This document shows, piece after piece, positions 8,647 through 15,958 of a DNA stretch of 25,235 nucleotides (position 1 is the first letter of the stretch; every line of letters begins with the position of its first letter). The stretch comes from CAYLYM01 sp964387645 (GTDB lineage: Bacteria > Calditrichota > Calditrichia > RBG-13-44-9), in the NCBI GenBank assembly GCA_964387645.1, contig CAYLYM010000054.1, positions 1 to 25,235 of the forward strand. The letters run 5' to 3'. The position numbers were made by a program, and so were the translations under genes. The notes under the pieces were generated by a model that searched no databases, was not told the origin of the DNA, and saw only the letters and a list, made by a program, of their open reading frames with translations.

Positions 8647-8919
8647 TTTCAAATAGACTACTTTTTTAAAGAAAATTCCACATTGAAAAAAATTGTGTCT
8701 TGATTTGAGAAAGTTCTAAACAATGTTAATGGATAAAAAAATCAAACTCAGATCAAGATCATACAAGATTTGTTAAAATGCTAAATTCATCAAAACACTC
8801 AAAAAAATATAACTAATCATCTCTATTTTATAAAAATAATAAATTATAAATTTATTTTTAGCCACTGATTCAATAAATTCAAAATAAAATTCAGCGACAA
8901 TCAAAAATGGAGGTAAAAC

Positions 8920-9918
8920 ATGTATCGAAATTTTAATTTGTTTTTTATTCTAATCATTTTCTTTTGTATTCAAAATATCTGGTCACAAAAGATTCCCACT
9001 GGTAATCCAAAAGATTTCAAAGTTAAAACTGCGCTCCATTCAGTGAGTTACGCAGGATTCTGGCGAGGTCAGGCCAGGCTCACTGTTGATGAATTTCTGG
9101 TTAAAGCCAAGGAACTGGGATTTGATGGTGTCATCTTGATGGCTAAACGTCCTCATGTATCTCCATTAGATTATGATCAGGAAGCACGTAAAAAATTGAA
9201 AGCGCGGATTAAAGAATTAGGGTTAGAATTGGTTTCACTCGCCGGATACACTGATTTTACCGCTGGAATTGACAAACCTGGAATTCCTCATACGGAAATT
9301 CAAGCCGCTTATGTTGGTGAAGTCGCCAAATTAGCCAGAGACCTGGGCACTAATATGGTTCGCATTTTCACTGGTTACGTACGACCAGGCATTCCTTATG
9401 ATAAACAATATGCCACAGTGGTGGAAGGGTTAAAATTGGCCGCAAGAGAAGCAGCAAAATACGGTGTTACACTGGTTGTGCAGAACCATCACGACATTGC
9501 CCTCCATCATGATGAAATGCTGTGGTTAATGAAGGAAGTCAATCTACCAAATGTGAAAGTTGGCTGGGACGCCTGGTCACCCACGTTGGAAGGCCTCTCT
9601 TCAGAAGAAATACGACAGTCTATTCTAAAATTGCAGCCCTATATTGTCCACACCATTGCGGCTGATTATGTGAAGTTTCCCCGATATCATTACGAAAATA
9701 CTTTAACCAATTATTTCCCTGCCAAACCCGTTATTCGCGCAGTGCCCATAGGTACGGGGATCATTGATTATGAGACTTTCTTCAATACGCTCAAAGAAAT
9801 TGGTTACCAGGGCTATATTGCCTACGAAATGTGTGAAGTACTGGAAGGTGGCGGTAGTATCGAAAACTTAGACAAAACCGCTAAAAAATTTTTAGAATAT
9901 GTAAAACAGTTTAAATAA
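8920..9918 (+). CDS. secreted sugar isomerase/epimerase-like TIM-barrel protein (AP_endonuc_2 / xylose-isomerase-like)
   Basis: 332 residues and the only plus-strand gene. Residues 1-23 are a Sec signal peptide (IWSQ/K), unusual for a fold normally found in cytoplasmic sugar isomerases. Strands and helices follow the xylose-isomerase-like barrel: FDGVILM (68-74), NMVRIFTGY (145-153), VTLVVQNHHD (183-192), VKVGWDAWS (212-220), YIVHTIAAD (241-249) and IAYEMCE (300-306). Candidate metal/active-site residues are Q188 (often Glu in the family), H190, D217, H244 and E303. Secreted relatives have been linked to 3-keto-sugar chemistry in other bacteria; no partner oxidoreductase is in the window, so this is only a hypothesis. 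A strong GGAGGT lies five bases before the ATG. The gene is convergent with sulfatase 2 across a 12-bp hairpin and divergent from sulfatase 1. Confidence 0.8.
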   Translation: MYRNFNLFFILIIFFCIQNIWSQKIPTGNPKDFKVKTALHSVSYAGFWRGQARLTVDEFLVKAKELGFDGVILMAKRPHVSPLDYDQEARKKLKARIKELGLELVSLAGYTDFTAGIDKPGIPHTEIQAAYVGEVAKLARDLGTNMVRIFTGYVRPGIPYDKQYATVVEGLKLAAREAAKYGVTLVVQNHHDIALHHDEMLWLMKEVNLPNVKVGWDAWSPTLEGLSSEEIRQSILKLQPYIVHTIAADYVKFPRYHYENTLTNYFPAKPVIRAVPIGTGIIDYETFFNTLKEIGYQGYIAYEMCEVLEGGGSIENLDKTAKKFLEYVKQFK

Positions 9919-9946
9919 TCCTAATTCACTTATGAAAACTTTTAAA

Positions 9947-9982
9947 AATGGTCATGGTTCAACTTTGCTTACCATGACCATT
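9947..9982. terminator. perfect 12-bp hairpin between convergent genes
   Basis: AATGGTCATGGT (9947-9958) and ACCATGACCATT (9971-9982) are exact reverse complements with a 12-base loop. On the minus strand the stem runs directly into TTTTT; on the plus strand no T-tract follows. It would best terminate transcripts arriving from sulfatase 2, although it lies 29 bases beyond the plus-strand isomerase-like gene and about 170 bases beyond the sulfatase stop. Confidence 0.7.
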
Positions 9983-10155
9983 AAAATCAAATATTAACAA
10001 TGATTATTTAATAAAATAGCATCGAAAAAAACTTTCAGACTTAATTCAATATTTAATATCCAAACCTTCCAGGATTTTTCAATAGTGAAACAAACATCTT
10101 GTCTGTCTGAAGTTACGACAAGTATGAATGCCTGTAGAACAAAACCAAACCCGAA

Positions 10156-11766
10156 TTATTTACCTTTCCAGGGTAAGACATGGTTTTGCTTTGCCCACTT
10201 TTCATAAGTAGCTAAAAGTTCCTTTTTCTTTTCTGGGTATTTTTCGCTTAAATCAACCAGTTCGGCTCTATCTTCTTTTATGTTATGCAGTTCCCATTTC
10301 AAATCTGGTTTGGCAGCCACCAACTTCCAATCGCCAATGCGAACACCACGATTCCCTACATGCTCCCAATACAGGGGATCTTTTCGTTTTATTTTTTTGC
10401 CCTCGAAAACAGGTCGTAAGCTGATCCCTTTCAGTGGTTTTAATTTTTTTCCTTTTCGCATTTCTGGATATTCTGCCTGACAAAGATCGATCAAAGTAGG
10501 CATAATATCGATAACATGAGCTGGCTGATCATCAATGCGGTTTGGCTTAATTATTTTAGGATAATGAGCAATAAATGGAGTAGATATACCCCCTTCATGA
10601 ATGAATTGCTTGTATTTTCGGAAGGGCGTATTGCTAACATTAGCACCTGGATAACCATAACAAGGAAAAGAATTAGGCCCACCCGGAGTACCTTTCAGGT
10701 GAGGAAATTCCGGTGTGGTATGGCAACCACCATTATCTGATAAAAACATGATCAATGTGTCTTCAAATACCCCCATTTTTTTTAATTGATCTATGACCCG
10801 TCCAATATTTCTATCCATCCGATCAATAACAGCCGCATATAAAGCCATTTCCAGCTTAAATTCTTCTTTTTCTTTCTCACTGGCATCTTCCCATGCAGGA
10901 ACATTTGGATCTCTTGGTGATAATTTTACGGATTCATCAAATAGACCTAATTGTAATTGTTTTTGATACCGCCGTTTCCGTAATTCATCCCATCCACAGT
11001 CATATTTCCCGCGATATTTATCGATATCTTCCGGGAATGCATGAAGCGGCCAGTGTGGTGCATTGTAAGCTAAATAAAGAAAAAATGGTTTTTCCGAGTT
11101 TTGATGTTCTTTTAAAAATTTAATTGCATAATCTGTAATGGCATCTGTTATATAGTATCCTTCATTACGCTTCCACATCTCCTCGGTAGTATGCGGTACT
11201 TCAAAGGGTTGGTCGTCTAAAAGGAAGGTTAGTCTTCGTGAGGGATCTCTGTAATAAATGTCATTGTAATAGTTGCTTGCGCCATTAATAAGACCCCAGT
11301 AACGATCAAAACCACGGTCCAGCGGCCAATGCCCTTTGTTTTCTCCAACATGCCATTTACCAGACATGTAGGTTTTGTAACCAGCAGCTTTCAAGACCTC
11401 GGCGAGAGTCATACACTGATCATTTAAATATCCCTGATATTCTGGTGTACCCAGGTTTTTTACCATACTTCCCACACCCGCTTGATGGGGATAAAGCCCA
11501 GTAAGCAAAGAAGCACGGGTTGGGCAGCATCGAGCCGCATTGTAAAACTGAGTCATTCGCAAACCATTCGCAGCTAAAGCATCCAGATTTGGTGTATGAA
11601 TATCTGAACCAAAACATCCCAGATCGGAATAACCCATGTCATCACAAAGAATCAACAAAACATTTGGACGGTGTCTCGATGAGCCAAACACGGAGCATTC
11701 AAACGGCTTCATTGCACTTACTAAAGATGTAAATCCCAAAATTTTCAGAAATTCACGTCTGTTCAT
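10156..11766 (-). CDS. Tat-exported arylsulfatase (sulfatase 2), Cys-type, S1_4-like
   Basis: 536 residues. The Tat motif NRREFLK (2-8) is followed by a hydrophobic stretch without a clear lipobox, so it is likely soluble in the periplasm or released. The formylglycine signature is C80-C-P-T-R84. Metal and sulfate-binding elements are CDDMGYSD (41-48), GKWHVG (136-141), NAPHWPLH with H238, and SDNGG with D344 and N345. The long insert near 240-300 and the C-terminal WELHN...ELVDLS block are typical of the large arylsulfatase A-like group. It hydrolyses sulfate monoesters; the sugar and position are unknown. It follows GH95 by 75 bases with AGGAGGT before the ATG and no terminator between them, so the two probably form one transcript. 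It needs the maturase encoded upstream. Confidence 0.93.
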   Translation of the reverse strand: MNRREFLKILGFTSLVSAMKPFECSVFGSSRHRPNVLLILCDDMGYSDLGCFGSDIHTPNLDALAANGLRMTQFYNAARCCPTRASLLTGLYPHQAGVGSMVKNLGTPEYQGYLNDQCMTLAEVLKAAGYKTYMSGKWHVGENKGHWPLDRGFDRYWGLINGASNYYNDIYYRDPSRRLTFLLDDQPFEVPHTTEEMWKRNEGYYITDAITDYAIKFLKEHQNSEKPFFLYLAYNAPHWPLHAFPEDIDKYRGKYDCGWDELRKRRYQKQLQLGLFDESVKLSPRDPNVPAWEDASEKEKEEFKLEMALYAAVIDRMDRNIGRVIDQLKKMGVFEDTLIMFLSDNGGCHTTPEFPHLKGTPGGPNSFPCYGYPGANVSNTPFRKYKQFIHEGGISTPFIAHYPKIIKPNRIDDQPAHVIDIMPTLIDLCQAEYPEMRKGKKLKPLKGISLRPVFEGKKIKRKDPLYWEHVGNRGVRIGDWKLVAAKPDLKWELHNIKEDRAELVDLSEKYPEKKKELLATYEKWAKQNHVLPWKGK

Positions 11767-11841
11767 TTCTACCTCCTGACATCCTTTAATCTAAAACATC
11801 ATAACATTTTCCAGGAAACTCAAAGCCTCCGAGAAGTTGAA

Positions 11842-14340
11842 TTAATCTTTAGCAAAAAGGTAGTATGTTTGTCCTTTTTCCGTTTTAAAATCAATGACAT
11901 ATTCTTCAGGCAATTTACATTTCTTTATCTCAATCCCCGGGGCTATTTTGTAATTTTCTGCAGGGTAAAACACATAAAAAGGATTGGGATTTTTACCCTC
12001 TGCCACTTTTACCTGTGCATCTTTTACCTCCACCGGTATGCTGGTCCTAATTCTACAATTCCCGCCAAGATGTGACCGGATAACTGCACGTTTTAATTTA
12101 CCATTTTTCCATTCCATATCTATCTCAAATCCACCCCGCGCACGCAATCCTTTGACATAACCATTGGGCCAGGCGGAAGGCAACGCTGGTAACAAATGAA
12201 TACATCCAGCATGACTTTGCAACAGCATCTCAGCAATTCCCGCGGTGGCTCCAAAATTTCCATCAATCTGAAATGGCGGATGCGCATCGAATAGGTTAGG
12301 ATAGACACCACCACCTCTCATATTTGTTTTATTGGTTCCCACCAACCGCAACAATTTTTTTATCATTTTAAAAGCGTGATCGCCATCCTCAAAGCGAGCC
12401 CAGAAATTGATTTTCCAGGCCAGAGACCATCCCGTCCCTTCATCTCCTCTAAAAATCAGAGACTGTTTAGCCGCCTCCCACAATTCGGGTGTCTCTCGGC
12501 GCGTTATTTCATTTCCGGGATGTAGTCCCCACAAATGCGAAACATGCCGATGATGATTTTCAGGATCATCTTTATCTTCTAACCATTCTTGCAATTGACC
12601 ATACTGACCGATTTGGTTAGGAGCAATTCGCTGCCTGGTCAATATAAGCGAATCTCGAAACGCCTCATCTATTCCTAAAATCTTGCTGGCTTCAATGCAA
12701 TTGGCAAAAAGGTTTCGAATAATCTGGTGGTCCATTGTAGGGCCGGCTACCAAACCACCATTCTCTGGCGAGTTGGACGGTGAACTGATCAACCAACCAG
12801 TATGAGGATCTTCTATGAGAAAATCAAGGAAAAAGCGTGCAGCGTTTTTCATTAATGGATAAGCACGATTTCGCAGAAAATCAACATCTCCGGTAAAAAG
12901 GTAATGTTCCCATAAGTGCTGACACAACCAGGCACCTCCTGTTACCCAAATGCCATGATTGGAATGATTAATTGGGGCGGTACCACGCCAAATGTCAGTA
13001 TTGTGATGTAAAACCCATCCGCGAGCACCATAGTGGGCTTGGGCTGTTTTCGTACCGGTTTCGGAGACATCCCGAATCAAATCAAATAACGGATCGTGAC
13101 ATTCCGATAAGTTGCACACTTCTGCTGGCCAGTAATTCATTTCGGTATTAATATTGACCGTCCATTTGCTATCCCAGGGTGGATCCAACCGCTCGTTCCA
13201 AATGCCCTGTAGATTTGCAGGCTGACATCCTGGTCGGCTGCTCGCCATTAACAAATACCGGCCGTACTGGAAAAAAAGCGCCACAAGGGAAGGATCATCC
13301 CGACGCTCAAAATTGCGTAAACGCTCATCAGTAGGAAGCTTATCCTGTTCGGTGTGGCCCAGGTCAAAATAAACCCGACGAAACAAACGGCGGTGATCGG
13401 CAACATGATCATCATAAATTTGCTGAAAAGTCTTGTTTTTAACCTGATTTAATACCATGGCACATTTTCTACCAGGATCACCTGAAACATCCTGATAATT
13501 TTGGTAACTAGAAGCTCCGGAAAACAGCAATATGACGGAACTGGCTTCCTTAATTTCAGCACCATTCTCAGTCACCGAAACCTTTCCATCGTGAGATGAG
13601 ATCCGCAATCGTCCTTCAAAACGAATCACACTGGGCATCATCTTACCCAGGCGCTTATTGTAATAATCGCTGACTTTGCCCTGTAAAGCCAGTGTATTGT
13701 TATCAAGCCGCCTGATTTGGGTTTCTTTATGTGGACTGTCTAATTTTAATTCAAGATTAACTTTATGTGGTTGATCAGTTGTAATACGGATAACTATTAC
13801 CTGATCAACTGCGCTGGAAAAATATTGCCGCTGGTAAGTCGTGTTACCCACTTTGTAGCGGACTGTAACCACACCGGCATCCAGATCCAACTCCCGGTAA
13901 TAGTCTTCAACAGGTTGTTCGTGTTTGAATTCCAACCATAGATCGCCAAATGGCTGGTACCTCTCCTGGCGCAGTGGCACACTCATAAAATGTTTCATGG
14001 CTAGTTCTTCGGCTTCTTTCTGTTTCCCCTCGAAGAGTAGACGACGAATCACTGGTAGATATTTTACAGCTCCTTCATGATGATAATAGCGCGGTTTCCC
14101 TGTCCAGATAGTTTCTTCGTTAAATTGAATGCGGTCTTTTTTTACTCCACCGAAAATCATGGCCCCCAATCGTCCATTCCCGATTGGTAGCGCTTCTACC
14201 CACTTCTTAGCGGGTTGTTCATACCACAATTTGTAATCCCATTTGACTTTCCGGTTTATTGAGTTAGACGAACAAGACAACAAGGTCCAAAACGATACAA
14301 GCAAAAAGAAAATCAAAAACTTAATTTTACGTTCTCCCAT
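11842..14340 (-). CDS. GH95 family alpha-L-fucosidase / alpha-L-galactosidase, lipoprotein
   Basis: 832 residues, the usual length for GH95 enzymes. A signal peptide ends in the lipobox LLSC (C23), so it is probably a membrane-anchored lipoprotein. The N-terminal beta domain opens with the family hallmark LPIGNGRLGAMIFGG (51-65). The (alpha/alpha)6 catalytic domain contains NINTEMNYWPAE (396-407), with N396 and N398 matching the two active-site Asn of the characterised bifidobacterial enzyme. It also has PSNSPENG (521-528) with E526 as the acid and FQIDGNFG (690-697) with D693. All four catalytic-site residues are therefore present. It is an inverting exo-enzyme that releases terminal alpha-L-fucose or, in some members, alpha-L-galactose; specificity cannot be fixed here. 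It is the first gene of a unit with sulfatase 2. No strong Shine-Dalgarno is seen before the ATG. Confidence 0.93.
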   Translation of the reverse strand: MGERKIKFLIFFLLVSFWTLLSCSSNSINRKVKWDYKLWYEQPAKKWVEALPIGNGRLGAMIFGGVKKDRIQFNEETIWTGKPRYYHHEGAVKYLPVIRRLLFEGKQKEAEELAMKHFMSVPLRQERYQPFGDLWLEFKHEQPVEDYYRELDLDAGVVTVRYKVGNTTYQRQYFSSAVDQVIVIRITTDQPHKVNLELKLDSPHKETQIRRLDNNTLALQGKVSDYYNKRLGKMMPSVIRFEGRLRISSHDGKVSVTENGAEIKEASSVILLFSGASSYQNYQDVSGDPGRKCAMVLNQVKNKTFQQIYDDHVADHRRLFRRVYFDLGHTEQDKLPTDERLRNFERRDDPSLVALFFQYGRYLLMASSRPGCQPANLQGIWNERLDPPWDSKWTVNINTEMNYWPAEVCNLSECHDPLFDLIRDVSETGTKTAQAHYGARGWVLHHNTDIWRGTAPINHSNHGIWVTGGAWLCQHLWEHYLFTGDVDFLRNRAYPLMKNAARFFLDFLIEDPHTGWLISSPSNSPENGGLVAGPTMDHQIIRNLFANCIEASKILGIDEAFRDSLILTRQRIAPNQIGQYGQLQEWLEDKDDPENHHRHVSHLWGLHPGNEITRRETPELWEAAKQSLIFRGDEGTGWSLAWKINFWARFEDGDHAFKMIKKLLRLVGTNKTNMRGGGVYPNLFDAHPPFQIDGNFGATAGIAEMLLQSHAGCIHLLPALPSAWPNGYVKGLRARGGFEIDMEWKNGKLKRAVIRSHLGGNCRIRTSIPVEVKDAQVKVAEGKNPNPFYVFYPAENYKIAPGIEIKKCKLPEEYVIDFKTEKGQTYYLFAKD

Positions 14341-14446
14341 ACTTCAGGTCTTTCATTTTTAATTATTAAAATCTTAGTTTTTTCCATCTGTATAATAAAC
14401 TTTTAACAAAAAACGATTATCATCTGCCAGAACCAGGTATTTTGAT

Positions 14447-14472
14447 TAATTTTATATGATAATTTTATATGA
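14447..14472. repeat. exact 13-base tandem duplication upstream of GH95
   Basis: TAATTTTATATGA occurs twice back to back (14447-14459 and 14460-14472), and a related ATTTATATGATA follows at 14487-14498. The copies lie about 107-160 bases upstream of the GH95 start. On the minus strand they contain TATAAA-like elements, so they may overlap promoter sequence or bind a regulator. Confidence 0.5.
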
Positions 14473-14633
14473 CAGCTCTTCCCCCCATTTATATGATATT
14501 CAGTTAAGTACCTCGCATAAAGATTAACATCCGGGTCGAAAAAAAGGTTAGTGATTTTAAAAAATCATAAGATTCTAAGAAACAGATATTCTCACAAAAT
14601 GAGATGCACATGGTGGTAAAATTTTTACAATAC

Positions 14634-14659
14634 AAAAATCCGATTGCATCTTTCAATCG
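14634..14659 (-). terminator. Rho-independent terminator after rhaA
   Basis: Read on the minus strand, CGATTG and CAATCG form a 6-bp stem with a 7-base loop, followed by GA and five T. It begins 14 bases after the rhaA stop codon, the expected position for an intrinsic terminator ending the phoD-sulfatase 3-rhaA unit. Confidence 0.6.
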
Positions 14660-14672
14660 CTTAAAGCCTCAA

Positions 14673-15941
14673 TTACAGCCGTTGACTCAGGACCTCTTTC
14701 TCATATTTTTGGATTTCATCCATCCACTTCATTTGGACCGGAACGCCTTGAACGTGACAGTAATAATCCCACACCGCTCCGAAAGGCAGGGTTTTTATTT
14801 CTTCCAGCAAAGCCAGGCGAGCAGTAAAATTCATTTCTTTCTCAAATGACCGAAGCATTTCTACCGGCTCCAACAAAGCCCAAAGAAGCGCTTTAATCAT
14901 ATTACGTGACCCTATCACCCAGGCAGCCACCCTATTAATGCTGGCATCAAAAAAATCCAGACCAATATGAACACGATTCAAATAATCTCCGCGAACAATC
15001 TCTTCTGCAATGGCACGTAGTTCATCTGACAGGATGACAACATGATCGCTGTCCCAGCGGACACCACGGCTAACATGCAACAAAATTTCATCGAGGAAAT
15101 TTAATACCGCTGAAATTTTATCAGAAACTGTTTCAGTGGGGTGAAAGTGACCAGTATCTAAACATAACAATTTTTTCCTAGTAATAGCGTAACCCAGATA
15201 AAATTCATGCGAACCTACCACATAACTTTCCGAACCAATTCCGAAAAGTTTACTTTCCACTGAATCCAGATTAAAACGTGGATCAATCGGGTCTGCAAAT
15301 ATGCGGTCAAGGGACTCTTTTAATCGCTCTCTTGGCGACTTTCGATCAGCAGGTGTGTCTTTGTAACCATCAGGAATCCACACATTAGTTACACAAGGTG
15401 TGCCTAATGCCCTTCCAAAAGCTTCTCCAATTTTCCTGCAAGCAATGCCATGTTCAATCCAGAATTCTCGAATTCCCTTATCTGGATGGGCAAGGGTAAA
15501 TCCATCATTTGCTAAGGGATGAGAAAAAAATGTTGGATTGAAATCCAATCCCAAATTTAAAGATTTTGCCCAATCCATCCAGCTCTGAAAATGTTCAGGC
15601 TGGAGTTCATTTCGATCCACCTTTTTACCATTTGTATCGGCGTAAATGGCATGCAAATTCACTCGATGTTTTCCTGGAATCAGGCTAAGGGCTTTCTCCA
15701 GGTCCATGCGCAACTCTTCAACGGTCCTAGCTTTTCCAGGATAGTTTCCAGTTGCCTGAATACCGCCGGTCAACTCACCTTCCGGATTTTCGAATCCGCC
15801 TACATCATCTCCCTGCCAGCAATGAATACTAATAGGAATTGTGGCTAGTGTTTCTAAAGCTGATTCTGTATCTACTCCATACTTAGCATAAACATGCTTT
15901 GCTATTTGATAGGCTCGTTCTATCAACTTATCACTTTTCAC
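14673..15941 (-). CDS. rhaA: L-rhamnose isomerase
   Basis: 422 residues, close to the 419 of Escherichia coli RhaA, with long stretches of near identity (HCWQGDDVGGFENPEG at 40-55; GGIQATGNYPGKAR at 59-72). It converts L-rhamnose to L-rhamnulose in the cytoplasm with two divalent metals. The metal and active-site residues align: E229, D262, H265, H289, D297, D299 and D329. There is no signal peptide. The start is GTG at 15941 with GGAG seven bases upstream, and the gene begins 17 bases after the sulfatase 3 stop, so they are co-transcribed. The kinase (RhaB) and aldolase (RhaD) of the pathway are not in the window. Its presence within a sulfatase operon suggests that the polymer contains L-rhamnose or a related 6-deoxy-hexose on which a relaxed RhaA can act. 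Confidence 0.97.
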   Translation of the reverse strand: MKSDKLIERAYQIAKHVYAKYGVDTESALETLATIPISIHCWQGDDVGGFENPEGELTGGIQATGNYPGKARTVEELRMDLEKALSLIPGKHRVNLHAIYADTNGKKVDRNELQPEHFQSWMDWAKSLNLGLDFNPTFFSHPLANDGFTLAHPDKGIREFWIEHGIACRKIGEAFGRALGTPCVTNVWIPDGYKDTPADRKSPRERLKESLDRIFADPIDPRFNLDSVESKLFGIGSESYVVGSHEFYLGYAITRKKLLCLDTGHFHPTETVSDKISAVLNFLDEILLHVSRGVRWDSDHVVILSDELRAIAEEIVRGDYLNRVHIGLDFFDASINRVAAWVIGSRNMIKALLWALLEPVEMLRSFEKEMNFTARLALLEEIKTLPFGAVWDYYCHVQGVPVQMKWMDEIQKYEKEVLSQRL

Positions 15942-15958
15942 AGTATTTCTCCAGGTAT

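Larger units (their letters stand above)
8392..8919. other. divergent intergenic region with degenerate repeat and a possible gene remnant
   Basis: This 528-base region lies between the divergent sulfatase 1 and isomerase-like genes, so it must contain promoters in both directions. The parts next to the genes are AT-rich. The middle (about 8480-8650) is visibly richer in G and C and contains two copies of a dispersed-repeat-like sequence and a 28-codon open frame, both listed separately. No tRNA or other RNA gene is seen. Confidence 0.6.
14341..14672. other. intergenic region: rhaA terminator and GH95 upstream region
   Basis: This 332-base region sits between rhaA and GH95. It holds the rhaA hairpin terminator at its right end and an exact 13-base tandem duplication at 14447-14472 with a partial third copy, so a promoter for the GH95-sulfatase 2 unit is expected between them. 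I see no coding frame. Confidence 0.6.

Noticed and set aside
6854..8685. Shared 14-base sequence (AAAATTCCACATTG) at the start of the beta-helix gene and at about 8672-8685, considered as a duplication or recombination site
   Set aside because: An exact 14-base match is expected about once by chance in 25 kb, and the flanks do not match.
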